A DNA stretch of 64,000 nucleotides from an uncultured Fretibacterium sp. Lineage in GTDB: Bacteria; Synergistota; Synergistia; Synergistales; Aminobacteriaceae. Numbering within the stretch: position 1 is the stretch's first letter; every line of letters begins with the position of its first letter. This document shows positions 1 through 7,784 of the stretch, in pieces. The stretch lies in contig CALEPX010000004.1 in assembly GCA_937911045.1 (NCBI GenBank), forward strand, positions 1 through 64,000, in the 5' to 3' direction. A model generated the notes under the pieces. The model was not told where the DNA came from, did no database searches, and saw only the letters and a list, made by a program, of their open reading frames with translations. The position numbers and the translations under genes were made by a program.

Positions 1-314
1 ATTTCCGGCGATTCAGGTTTTGCCTCAGGCTCAGACGTTTCGGGCTTTGATTCTGTTACTGGTGCTTCAACATGTGAAGTTATTTCCGGCGATTCAGGTT
101 TTGCCTCAGGCTCAGACGTTTCGGGCTTTGATTCTGATACTGGTGCTTCGACCTGCGAAATTATCTCCGGGGATTCAGGTTTTTGCTCCGGTTCTGATTC
201 AAGTTCCGCAATCGTCTGTGCAATTATGTCCGGCAATCTCTTCTGAATCACGAATCCAGTAACGTCACTCTCAGCAGATTTTCGGTGAGATCGCTGAATT
301 GATAAGAACGGCAT
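1..314 (-). CDS. Partial repeat-rich hypothetical protein (C-terminus beyond window)
   Basis: An open frame runs from an ATG at 314 to the window edge with no stop (104 codons visible). The start has a good ribosome site (GGTGAG, 8 nt upstream) that lies inside the end of htpG, so the two genes are probably co-transcribed. Residues 1-38 look globular (MPFLSIQRSHRKSAESD...). From about residue 40 the protein becomes a Glu/Pro/Ser/Thr/Ala-rich array in 27-residue units containing KPETSEPEAKPESPEI. I do not recognise the family. The array reads as a flexible acidic linker, as in surface-associated or complex-tethering proteins. The opposite strand is also open here, but only as a shadow of the repeat. 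Confidence 0.6.
   Translation of the reverse strand, partial: MPFLSIQRSHRKSAESDVTGFVIQKRLPDIIAQTIAELESEPEQKPESPEIISQVEAPVSESKPETSEPEAKPESPEITSHVEAPVTESKPETSEPEAKPESPE
11..196. repeat. 81-bp tandem repeat inside the partial CDS
   Basis: The block beginning ATTCAGGTTTTGCC at 11 recurs at 92 and, with changes, at 173. The period is exactly 81 bp, or 27 codons. The first two units are almost identical and the third (towards the start of the minus-strand gene) is diverged. This fits recent in-frame expansion from the 3' side; more copies may lie beyond the window edge. Confidence 0.85.
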
Positions 315-319
315 GTTTG

Positions 320-2290
320 CTACTCACCCATATTCTTGGACATCAGCGCGTCAATTCTTTTCACGAACGCTGCCGGATCTGGTAACAAAACACCTTCGAG
401 AATCAACGCCTGATCATACAGAATGTGAAGCGTGTCATTGATTTTGCTGCGAGATTCTTCGGGATTTTGCGCGAGTGTGAGCAGATTTTTCACAATCGGG
501 TGATTGACGTTGAGTTCGAGTATGCGCTTTTGTAACGGAGCGTCTTGTCCAGCTGAACGCATCAGTCTTTCAAATTGGAACGACATTCCGGCAAACGGGT
601 CTTTTATGCAGGCGGGCGAGTCCGTTAGTCCGAGAGTTGGGGTTACGTCTTCGAGCTGGTCTTTCAGAATTTCGAGTGCAATTTTCTTGAGCGGTTCGAA
701 TTTCTCTTTGAAGGCTTCGAGTTTGTGTTCGTTATCTTTCTGTTCATCGTCCGAGACTGGGCTGACCGAATTTAGCGTAATGTTCAGCAACTTGGAATTT
801 TCGTCCTTCGTGAAGATAAATTCTGCTTCGGATAATATCACTTCGTCGATTGGATCTGTCATGAGCAAAACTTCGAGATTTCGCTGCGTATACGGTTCGA
901 GTTTGGGTGAAGCTTTGAGTGCGTCCAGATTATCGCGCCCGGTCAGACAATACACACCTTTTTGACGCGTGTCCATGCGTGTCTTGTACTCGTCAATCGT
1001 CGTCCATTCGTTAGAATTTGTCGTCCTAAAAATCGCTATGTCAAGAATATTCTGCGCGTTGTCGCGATCCTGCAAAATTCCCTCTTTCAAAATTCTGCCG
1101 AACGAGTTCCAGAACTTGATATATTTCTCACGGTCGTTTTCGAGTAATTTCTTTAATTCGTTGAAAATCTTGCGTTGAGTGCTGCGTCTGATAATTCTCA
1201 CGATAGGCTCGTCCTGCAAAATTTCGCGCGAGATATTCAGCGGCAAATCCTCTGAGTCAATCACGCCACGAATGAATCGCAAATACGTCGGGATTATAGA
1301 CTTGCAATCATTCATGATGAACACGCGATTGATATACAGGCTTATTCCGCCGGAATCCGGATTCATGACCAGTTCTATCGGAGCTTCACTCGGGATAAAT
1401 AACAGACCTTTGAAATTCGTCGAGCCTTCAGCATTAATTCTGATTCTAATCAACGGATCATGCCAATCGTGCGTCAAATGTTTATAAAACTCGTTGTAAT
1501 CTTCGTCTGAGATTTCGTTTTCCGGTCGCTGCCAGATTGCCTTTTGTGAATTTAATAATTCATCTTTCGTAATTTTCTTGCCGTCTTCGGTGCGGGTTAC
1601 GTTCAGAACAATCGGGTAAGCTATGAAATCCGAATACTTGCTGACTATGTCGCGAATAACCCACTCGCTGAAATAATCTTTGCGTTCGATTTTCTCGTCT
1701 GAGTTAATATTCTCGTCATTCTTGAGATAAAGCGTTACAGTCGTGCCGCATTCCGGGCGTAAAAGCGCATCTTGAATCGTAAATGAGCCGTCGCCGCTTG
1801 ACGTGAACAAATACGTATCCTGCGAGCCTAATTTTCGTGTCAGAACTTCGACTTTATCCGCAGCCATGAACACCGAGTAAAAACCTACACCGAATTGCCC
1901 GATTAAGTTTTGTTCGCCGGAATTATTTTCTTTCGCATTTTTCACAGCATTGAGAAATTCTTTCGTGCCGGATTTCGCAATAGTTCCCAAGAACTTGATT
2001 ATCTCGTCGCGTGACATTCCGATGCCGTTATCGCTGATTGAAATCGTATTTGCGTCACGGTTGGTGAAAATCTTGATCTCGGGATACTTATTCTCAGCTA
2101 ACGATGTGTCCTTTAGTGTCTCGATTCTGCGTTTGTCCAGCGCGTCTGACGCATTTGAAATTAATTCGCGCAAAAAAATATCTCGGTTCGAGTACACCGA
2201 GTTAATCATCATTTTCAGGACTTCTGCTGCTTCGGACTGGAAATAAAATTTCTCGATTCTTTCGTTATTCTCGTTATTCTCTTCACTCAT
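320..2290 (-). CDS. htpG: Molecular chaperone HtpG (Hsp90)
   Basis: Cytosolic ATP-dependent Hsp90-type chaperone. The 656-residue protein is close to the family's usual 620-640. The N-terminal GHKL ATPase motifs are all visible: the N-box RELISNASDALDK (residues about 40-53), ISDNGIGMS, GTIAKSGTKEF and the glycine-rich lid GQFGVGFYSVF. The middle domain contains the family's ISREILQ-like segment. I chose the ATG at 2290 over an upstream GTG at 2299 because the AGCAGG ribosome site sits 8 nt from the ATG and is unusable for the GTG. The partial repeat protein follows directly; rpmF upstream is separated by a strong terminator, so htpG probably has its own promoter in 2291-2320. Confidence 0.97.
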   Translation of the reverse strand: MSEENNENNERIEKFYFQSEAAEVLKMMINSVYSNRDIFLRELISNASDALDKRRIETLKDTSLAENKYPEIKIFTNRDANTISISDNGIGMSRDEIIKFLGTIAKSGTKEFLNAVKNAKENNSGEQNLIGQFGVGFYSVFMAADKVEVLTRKLGSQDTYLFTSSGDGSFTIQDALLRPECGTTVTLYLKNDENINSDEKIERKDYFSEWVIRDIVSKYSDFIAYPIVLNVTRTEDGKKITKDELLNSQKAIWQRPENEISDEDYNEFYKHLTHDWHDPLIRIRINAEGSTNFKGLLFIPSEAPIELVMNPDSGGISLYINRVFIMNDCKSIIPTYLRFIRGVIDSEDLPLNISREILQDEPIVRIIRRSTQRKIFNELKKLLENDREKYIKFWNSFGRILKEGILQDRDNAQNILDIAIFRTTNSNEWTTIDEYKTRMDTRQKGVYCLTGRDNLDALKASPKLEPYTQRNLEVLLMTDPIDEVILSEAEFIFTKDENSKLLNITLNSVSPVSDDEQKDNEHKLEAFKEKFEPLKKIALEILKDQLEDVTPTLGLTDSPACIKDPFAGMSFQFERLMRSAGQDAPLQKRILELNVNHPIVKNLLTLAQNPEESRSKINDTLHILYDQALILEGVLLPDPAAFVKRIDALMSKNMGE

Positions 2291-2320
2291 TATTAACACC
2301 TGCTTCTAAACAAAATAAGC

Positions 2321-2355
2321 AAAACCGGGGGAAACGCGTAACTCATTGCCCCCGG
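2321..2355 (-). terminator. Rho-independent terminator after rpmF
   Basis: On the minus strand CCGGGGG (2355-2349) pairs with CCCCCGG (2331-2325), followed by TTTTG. This is a strong GC stem with a T-run, placed just after the rpmF stop. Confidence 0.85.
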
Positions 2356-2382
2356 CTCTGTGAGAAATCTCACTGAATCAAA

Positions 2383-2586
2383 TCAGCTTGCGGCTGCTTC
2401 GTCATCTTTTACTTTTACAACCTGTCTGCCTTTGTAATAGCCGCATGATGGGCAGGCGTGGTGCGCTTTCACTATCTCTCCGCAGTGAGGGCAACTCAAA
2501 GTAACGGGTGCTTTGAGCGCGTTCAACCACTGTGCCTTACGCTGAGAAGTTCGAGCGTGCGATGTTTTCCTTTTAGGTGTAGCCAT
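2383..2586 (-). CDS. rpmF: 50S ribosomal protein L32
   Basis: 67-residue large-subunit ribosomal protein. It begins with the family's MATPKRKTSHART and has a C-terminal zinc ribbon with two Cys pairs (CPHCG about residues 33-37, CPSCG about 46-50), followed by GYYKGRQVV. This is the zinc-binding (C+) form of L32. It is preceded by the DUF177/YceD gene, the arrangement seen in most bacteria. The ribosome site is GGAGG, and a strong terminator follows the stop codon. Confidence 0.98.
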   Translation of the reverse strand: MATPKRKTSHARTSQRKAQWLNALKAPVTLSCPHCGEIVKAHHACPSCGYYKGRQVVKVKDDEAAAS

Positions 2587-2630
2587 TCTGTAAAAACTCC
2601 TCCAAACTTAATATTAATTCGCATATTATA

Positions 2631-3269
2631 TTATTCAAGCCGCAAATCTTTCAAGACTGCAAATCTGGAATCACGAACAAAATCCGCATTCTCACGTTTG
2701 CAATCGCAATTTCCCTCGTTCAAATCCGCGCCGCACTCAGGACACAAGCCCTTGCAATCATCCCGGCACAATATCCTGAACGGCAGCAGCGTGTAAATGC
2801 TCTCCTGAATCTGCGGCATAACGTCCAACGTTCGTCCGAAAAATTCCACTTCAACCGGAAAAAATCCTGCGTCATCAAACTCGCTAATCGTCTCCGAATT
2901 AGAATCCGGATTCTTAGCACTTGCAAAATACAGGTAATCTAAATTATCAGATATTTCGAACTCAACCGGCTTCAGACAGCGCGCGCATTCTGCAATAACT
3001 TTCGCGTCAAGAGAAATTCTCACCGAGAGCAGATTCTCCTCGAACCATTTCGCAAGAACTTTTGCACTGAAACTCTTCGGGAACTTGTAATCCTGCCCCT
3101 CAAAATTCAGCACCCCGACCGGAAACTCAAACTCGCCGACAACTTCAGCTTCGGTGTCATTGCGTGGCGGAAGCGGTATTATTGCGACAGATTCGTCCGT
3201 GAAAATCTGATTATTCGAACCAGAACCAGAACTTGAACTAGAACGCAACTCTCTTAGTTTCTCGTGCAA
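2631..3269 (-). CDS. DUF177 (YceD-like) protein
   Basis: YceD-family protein, usually encoded just before rpmF and linked to 23S rRNA or ribosome assembly. The core starts near residue 45. The cysteine pattern is conserved: AECARCLKPV about residues 97-106, then CRDDCKGLCPECGADLN about 165-182 and a final CDCK, which probably bind metal. The start is uncertain. The longest form uses a TTG at 3269 that overlaps the ackA end by 32 bp. It begins with a Ser/Gly/Asn-rich leader encoded by a hexanucleotide repeat (AACCAG/AACTTG, about 3217-3245), which looks inserted; other starts without the leader are possible. Translational coupling to ackA is likely. Confidence 0.85.
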   Translation of the reverse strand: MHEKLRELRSSSSSGSGSNNQIFTDESVAIIPLPPRNDTEAEVVGEFEFPVGVLNFEGQDYKFPKSFSAKVLAKWFEENLLSVRISLDAKVIAECARCLKPVEFEISDNLDYLYFASAKNPDSNSETISEFDDAGFFPVEVEFFGRTLDVMPQIQESIYTLLPFRILCRDDCKGLCPECGADLNEGNCDCKRENADFVRDSRFAVLKDLRLE

Positions 3270-4434
3270 TCATCAATTCTTCGTTCGTCGGAATCACAAC
3301 GACCGTGACTTTCGAATCATCTGCGCTGACGATTGCCTCTTTGCCGCGGATTTTATTCTTCGCCGGATCGATCTTGATGCCCATGAACTCCAGACCTTCG
3401 CAAACGCCCTCACGAGTTTCCGCGCTGTTCTCGCCGATGCCTGCCGTGAAAACAAGAACGTCAAGTCCGCCCATGACAGCCGTGTAAGCTCCGATATATT
3501 TCTTGATCCCGTATTCAAGCATGGAAATCGCAAGTCTGGCACGTTCATTGCCTTTTGACGCAGCCTCTTCGACATCTCGCAAATCGCTGCTGACTCCGGA
3601 AATTCCCAGCAAGCCGCTCTTCTTGTTCATGAAATCGTTCATTTCATCAGCTGAATACTTCGTTATATTCTGGACAAACGGCACAACTGCAGGATCCATA
3701 TCGCCGGTTCTCGTTCCCATCAAAACTCCTGCTAACGGCGTCAATCCCATCGACGTATCAACGCATTTCCCGCCATTAACTGCTGTGATAGAACTTCCGT
3801 TGCCTAAGTGACACGTGATCATTTTCAAATCTTCGGGATTTTTGCCAAGAAATTCCGCTGCTCTGAGCGATACAAAATGATGGCTCGTTCCGTGTGCGCC
3901 ATAGCGTCTGACTCTGTGTGTCTCGTAAAATTCATACGGAACTCCGTACATGTAAGCGTAATCCGGCATAGTCTGGTGAAACGCTGTGTCAAATACTACG
4001 ACGTTGGGCATTTTCGGCATAGCGTGCTGAGCTGCTTCGATTCCCATGATATGTCCGGGATTATGCAGCGGTGCTAACGGAATACATTTGACCAGTGCGT
4101 CCATAACTTCATCGTTCACAAGCACTGACTCTTTGAAATAATCGCCACCAGAAACGATTCTGTGACCGGCCGCTGCGATCTCGTCAAGTGATTTTAATAC
4201 ACCGTGATCCTTGTCAAGCAACGCATCAAGCACGAGCTTCATCGCAACTTTGTGATCTTTAATCGGGGTTTCCACTCTATAATCTTTCTCCGCACCCGTC
4301 TTAACGTGCCGCATTTTCGAGCCGTCAATACCTATTCTCTCGACTAAACCTTTTGCCAAAACTGACTCATTGTCCATATCAAAGAGCTGATACTTCAGGG
4401 AAGAACTTCCGCAATTAACAACAAGGATTTTCAT
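3238..4434 (-). CDS. ackA: Acetate kinase
   Basis: Interconverts acetyl-phosphate plus ADP and acetate plus ATP, the substrate-level ATP-yielding step of acetogenic fermentation. Family motifs run in order: NCGSSSLKYQLF at the N-terminus, HNPGH and DTAFHQTMP, RYGAHGTSHHFV (catalytic His/Arg region), CHLGNGSS, TPLAGVLMGTRTGDMDP, TAGIGENSA and the C-terminal PTNEELMIARET. The ATG at 4434 gives 398 residues, the normal length; an in-frame GTG further upstream would add eight non-conserved residues. No pta lies nearby. The gene probably shares a transcript with DUF177 and rpmF. Confidence 0.97.
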   Translation of the reverse strand: MKILVVNCGSSSLKYQLFDMDNESVLAKGLVERIGIDGSKMRHVKTGAEKDYRVETPIKDHKVAMKLVLDALLDKDHGVLKSLDEIAAAGHRIVSGGDYFKESVLVNDEVMDALVKCIPLAPLHNPGHIMGIEAAQHAMPKMPNVVVFDTAFHQTMPDYAYMYGVPYEFYETHRVRRYGAHGTSHHFVSLRAAEFLGKNPEDLKMITCHLGNGSSITAVNGGKCVDTSMGLTPLAGVLMGTRTGDMDPAVVPFVQNITKYSADEMNDFMNKKSGLLGISGVSSDLRDVEEAASKGNERARLAISMLEYGIKKYIGAYTAVMGGLDVLVFTAGIGENSAETREGVCEGLEFMGIKIDPAKNKIRGKEAIVSADDSKVTVVVIPTNEELMIARETKRVAF

Positions 4435-4480
4435 ACGTGTAAATACCTGACCTTTCACAGTGTGTTTTCAAAATTGCAAA

Positions 4481-4574
4481 TGGCGGAGATGTAGGGATTT
4501 GAACCCTAGAAGCGGCTACAACACCGCTTAGATGATTTCGAGTCAACCGCCTTCGACCGCTCGGCCACATCTCC
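4481..4574 (-). tRNA. tRNA-Ser (anticodon CGA)
   Basis: On the minus strand the 94-nt sequence starts GGAGATG and ends CATCTCCGCCA, giving a 7-bp acceptor stem and an encoded CCA. The anticodon loop reads CTCGAAA (anticodon CGA). A long variable arm and the T-loop GGTTCAAATCC are both present, as expected for a class II serine tRNA. Confidence 0.95.
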
Positions 4575-4585
4575 AAAACTGGCAT

Positions 4586-4594
4586 ATTATATCA
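4586..4594 (-). promoter_or_regulatory. Extended -10 promoter for tRNA-Ser
   Basis: Minus-strand TGATATAAT: a consensus TATAAT with the TGn extension, ending 12 nt before the mature tRNA 5' end. I see no convincing -35. Confidence 0.7.
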
Positions 4595-4610
4595 CACACC
4601 AGCGCAAGAA

Positions 4611-5753
4611 TCAAAACTCAATCTCGATTCGATTCACATCATTCGCAAATTCATAGCGCAAATCTGACGCAATTTTCCTGAGCATGACAATTCCCAAATG
4701 CGCATCAAGATCTGATTCAAGATCAAGATCTGATCCAAGATCCGATTCAAGCTCAAGTTCGAACGGATTGAAACGCGAATCTGACTTGAACTCGAAAGCT
4801 GTCTTCGTGCGATTATCTGTCTCAGAATACGAAATTTCCGCGAAAATATTCGGCTCCTGATTCTGCGTGTACGCTCCGGAAATTATCTCGTAAATCAGCT
4901 CTTCACAAGATAATTGCAGCCTGTATGCGAGTTTCTTAGCAATCCCGTATCTCTCAGCAAATGCGTGAATACCTCCGTGTAGCGCCATCAGGTCAAAATT
5001 CCGCTCACGAATCTCAAACGTGAAATGCTTCAGCTTGTGAATAAACGCAATCGTCTTCTCACGCTCAGGATTATCAAATATTTTCTCAGGCGAACCCTGC
5101 TCATAAATTCCGCCGTCCGCAAAAAACAAAACACGATCCGAAACTTCACGCGCAAAATTCATCTCATGCGTAACAATCAGCATCGTCATGTTATCTTTCG
5201 CCAACATTCGCATCATCGCCAGAACTTCCCCGACCATCGTAGGATCTAGCGCACTTGTGGGCTCGTCAAATAAAAGCACTTTCGGATTCATCATGAGTGA
5301 GCGGCAAATTGCGATTCTCTGCTGCTGACCACCGGATAAATTCCCAGGCATAGCGTGAGCCTTCGATGTCAAACCGACTTTCGCCAGCCAATCAAACGCG
5401 CGTTTCTCAGTTTCGGCTCTAGACATTCCCAGCAATTTCACCGGAGCAATGCACAAATTTTCGAGAACGTCCATGTGTGAGAACAGGTAAAATTTCTGGT
5501 ACACCATTCCCATTTTGCGGCGGATTTTATTCACGTCTGCATGTTTACCAGTGATTTCCTCGCCATCAATAATTATTTCGCCCGAATCCGGAATCTCTAA
5601 CAGCTCAAGACATCGCAAAAATACACTCTTGCCACAGCCGGACGCACCGATTATAGCGATTTTCTCTCCCTCGGAAATTTCCAGACTAAGATTCTTCAAG
5701 ACCTGCAAATTCCCAAACGACTTCGAAAGATTCTTAACCTGAATTATGCTCAT
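4611..5753 (-). CDS. Polar amino-acid ABC transporter ATPase fused to a degenerate RsbW/GHKL-like domain
   Basis: Residues 1-245 form a GlnQ/HisP-type ATPase: Walker A GASGCGKS (36-43), Q-loop VYQKFYLF, signature LSGGQQQR, Walker B VLLFDEPTSA and H-loop VTHEM. Family members normally end near 245; this one has 380 residues. The tail can be aligned by eye with the RsbW-like protein of the same operon (7356-7784): RLQLSCEELIYEII against LQIALVIEELFANVA, DSRFNPFE against DEGVPYNPL, and HLGIVMLRKIASDLRYEF against GLGIFMVKKYVDDIYYEH. The catalytic Asn of the N-box and the DxG motif are lost, so the tail is probably a binding rather than a kinase domain. An Asp/Glu/Ser/Leu hexamer-repeat insert interrupts it. 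It overlaps the permease gene by 4 nt and is last in the nine-gene operon. Confidence 0.88.
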   Translation of the reverse strand: MSIIQVKNLSKSFGNLQVLKNLSLEISEGEKIAIIGASGCGKSVFLRCLELLEIPDSGEIIIDGEEITGKHADVNKIRRKMGMVYQKFYLFSHMDVLENLCIAPVKLLGMSRAETEKRAFDWLAKVGLTSKAHAMPGNLSGGQQQRIAICRSLMMNPKVLLFDEPTSALDPTMVGEVLAMMRMLAKDNMTMLIVTHEMNFAREVSDRVLFFADGGIYEQGSPEKIFDNPEREKTIAFIHKLKHFTFEIRERNFDLMALHGGIHAFAERYGIAKKLAYRLQLSCEELIYEIISGAYTQNQEPNIFAEISYSETDNRTKTAFEFKSDSRFNPFELELESDLGSDLDLESDLDAHLGIVMLRKIASDLRYEFANDVNRIEIEF

Positions 5754-6424
5754 GACTTGCGAACTCCAAAATAATCCGTAATTGCGAATATCCCGTGAAT
5801 CACGTACGCAAGAACTAGATATATCAACATGCCAATCACAATCGTAATCATCGGCTGCATAGTTCGTGACGCGATATTATTAATCACGCGCGTTAAATCC
5901 GTAATCGAAACATAGCCTACAACGCTCGTCCACTGTAATAAATTCACAATCGCTGACTGGTAAACCGGCTTGGCAATTCTCAGAGCTTGCGGAAATGTCA
6001 CAAGATAAAACGCCTGAAATTTCGAGAATCCCAGAGTTCTTGCAGCTTCAACTTGTCCGTGATCCGTCGCAGAAATCGCCGCACGCAAAATCTCCGCAAC
6101 ATGTGCAGCAACGTTCAAAGCAAACGTCACAATCGCAATCGAGTCAGCTTCAAAATCCGTTCCCGCAAAAACTCCGTAATACATCAGCATCAGCAGCATC
6201 AAAACCGGAGAGCCTCTCAGAAGCGTTATATAAACATTCGCGAATACACTCAGAATTTTCACACGTGACATTCTCAGCGCACAAACGCAAATTCCCAGCA
6301 GCGTCCCGAAAATCAGCGACATAAGCGTGATATAAACCGTAGCTTGAACGCCGCGCCAAATCGTCAGGTACGAGCCGCCCTTAATTAATATCTTGTATAA
6401 TATCTCGCCCATGCTAATTTGCAC
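5750..6424 (-). CDS. Amino-acid ABC transporter permease (HisM/GlnP family)
   Basis: Inner-membrane subunit of a polar amino-acid importer. It has about five membrane segments and the EAA coupling motif EAARTLGFSKFQAFYLVTFP (about residues 127-146), which contacts the ATPase. FGTLLGICVCALRMS and LRGSPVLMLLMLMYYG are typical of this family. The GTG start at 6424 overlaps the substrate-binding-protein stop; an internal ATG at 6412 is an alternative, and neither has a strong ribosome site, so translation is probably coupled. Only one permease gene is present, so it probably acts as a homodimer. Confidence 0.93.
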   Translation of the reverse strand: MQISMGEILYKILIKGGSYLTIWRGVQATVYITLMSLIFGTLLGICVCALRMSRVKILSVFANVYITLLRGSPVLMLLMLMYYGVFAGTDFEADSIAIVTFALNVAAHVAEILRAAISATDHGQVEAARTLGFSKFQAFYLVTFPQALRIAKPVYQSAIVNLLQWTSVVGYVSITDLTRVINNIASRTMQPMITIVIGMLIYLVLAYVIHGIFAITDYFGVRKS

Positions 6425-7343
6425 GCCCGATTATCAAATCCGTGTCCCATTCGTAATACGGACTAGACAGAATTACGCCGTCAAGATTATCTTTCATGAC
6501 ATTGCGCATTCCTTTAGAATTGACTTTCGCAGGCAGCTTCAAATCCCCGGAATTTCTGTACCAGAACACGACATCAGCCCTCTGTGACGCCAACGCAGCT
6601 GAACGCCCTCCAGCATCTACGCTGATCAATCGCACGTTCTTTTTCAAACGCTTGCCAATCTCGGACAAAATCGCCGTGTTATATCCAGCAGGTGTTCCGT
6701 CCGACGCTATGAAATCTATAGGCGGCAAATCACCAGTCACAGCAACTTTTATAACTTTCGCGCCCTTGAACTCCTGAAATTTCACCTGTGCAGGCTCAGA
6801 AGCAGCTCCCGAAATATATTGCGATTCCAATCTTGAAAGCGTACCGTCCTTTTTCATCGCAGCGATTGCGCCGTCAAATTCTTTTTTCAACGCCGTGTCA
6901 TTGCGCCTGAATCCGAACGATATACTCGACGGCATGAGATTCAGCGAGAACAACACGTCATAATTATTATTCGAATTTATCAGGTACAAGCCCGTGCATT
7001 CCGGCAAAACTATCTCGTCAATTCTCTTCGAACGCAACGCCATCTGCATCGCCAGCAGCGAGTCAAAAAAACTTACTTCACGCCGCGTTTCAACAAGCGA
7101 ACTGATAAAACCCTCAAGCCTGTCCTCCTGCTCCCAGGAATCGCGCTCTTCATCAGTCGGAATTAACGGTGCAACAGCCTTGCGCAAATCATCGAGTGCA
7201 GCCTGAAATTCTGCCTCAGTCGTTCCCAAGTACGTCAAAACTCCCGAACGAACACTGCCGTCTTTCTTCGACATAGCAAAGCCGCTCGCCGGAAAAATCG
7301 CAACTATCGCAATAAGCATTAACAACGCAAACATCTTTCGCAT
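6414..7343 (-). CDS. Periplasmic substrate-binding protein with unusual domain order
   Basis: A signal peptide is clear (MRKMFALLMLIAIVAIF..., cleavage near GFA). SBP_bac_3-like features appear in a permuted order. Residues about 28-190 carry what is usually the second half of such a protein, including SFGFRRNDTALKKEFDGA and MKKDGTLSRLESQYI. From about residue 200 comes a classic first half: IKVAVTGDLPPIDFI, GTPAGYNTAILSEIGKRL and SAALASQRADVVFW. The product ends soon after SPYYEWDTDLIIGR. It could be a circular permutation or two fused half-domains. It precedes its permease and ATPase and probably binds an amino acid or a related small polar ligand. Confidence 0.85.
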   Translation of the reverse strand: MRKMFALLMLIAIVAIFPASGFAMSKKDGSVRSGVLTYLGTTEAEFQAALDDLRKAVAPLIPTDEERDSWEQEDRLEGFISSLVETRREVSFFDSLLAMQMALRSKRIDEIVLPECTGLYLINSNNNYDVLFSLNLMPSSISFGFRRNDTALKKEFDGAIAAMKKDGTLSRLESQYISGAASEPAQVKFQEFKGAKVIKVAVTGDLPPIDFIASDGTPAGYNTAILSEIGKRLKKNVRLISVDAGGRSAALASQRADVVFWYRNSGDLKLPAKVNSKGMRNVMKDNLDGVILSSPYYEWDTDLIIGRAN

Positions 7344-7355
7344 AAATTATCCCTC

Positions 7356-7784
7356 CTAAAAATTCTTCACAACCGTCAAGATATTTTTCCCGTTCGAATG
7401 CTCGTAGTAAATATCATCGACGTATTTCTTCACCATGAAAATCCCCAAGCCACCGATCTGTCGCTCCTCAGCAGAAAGCGTTATATCCGGATCAGGTCTC
7501 AATAACGGATTATACGGCACTCCCTCATCAGTGAAAGTTATCTTGACAGATTTAGCTCCAGATTCAGATTCCGCAAATTCTACGTCAATTCCAACATAAT
7601 TATTCTCAGAATCAGCTCTGTCTTTATACGCGTAATTCGCAACGTTCGCGAATAATTCCTCGATAACAAGCGCGATCTGCAAAACAATTTTCGGGCTGCA
7701 ATCGTGTTCCTCAAGTTTACTCTCAACGAACATATTTACCGATTCAAGATTCGACAACTCAGCCTTGACTATCAAGTTATTCAG
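7356..7784 (-). CDS. RsbW/SpoIIAB-like serine kinase (anti-sigma-type GHKL ATPase)
   Basis: Partner-switch kinases of this family phosphorylate a STAS antagonist or bind a sigma factor. All ATP-site motifs are intact: N-box EELFANVANYAY, G1 box TDEGVPYNPL and G2 box GGLGIFMVKK, ending DIYYEHSNGKNILTVV. The frame stays open upstream to 7874 inside the phosphatase gene. The only good ribosome site, GGAGG, is 8 nt before a CTG at 7784, giving 142 residues, the normal size; the next TTG (7775) is too far away. The exact start is therefore uncertain. It overlaps the upstream phosphatase by 8 nt and its likely target is the STAS protein at 10547. Confidence 0.88.
   Translation of the reverse strand: MNNLIVKAELSNLESVNMFVESKLEEHDCSPKIVLQIALVIEELFANVANYAYKDRADSENNYVGIDVEFAESESGAKSVKITFTDEGVPYNPLLRPDPDITLSAEERQIGGLGIFMVKKYVDDIYYEHSNGKNILTVVKNF

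Noticed and set aside
1..196. Repeats at the window start as a CRISPR array
   Set aside because: The units are 81 bp, contiguous, coding and lack spacers; they are tandem coding repeats.
20..262. Plus-strand open frame over the repeat
   Set aside because: The minus strand has a proper start, ribosome site and low-complexity linker composition; the plus frame is its shadow.
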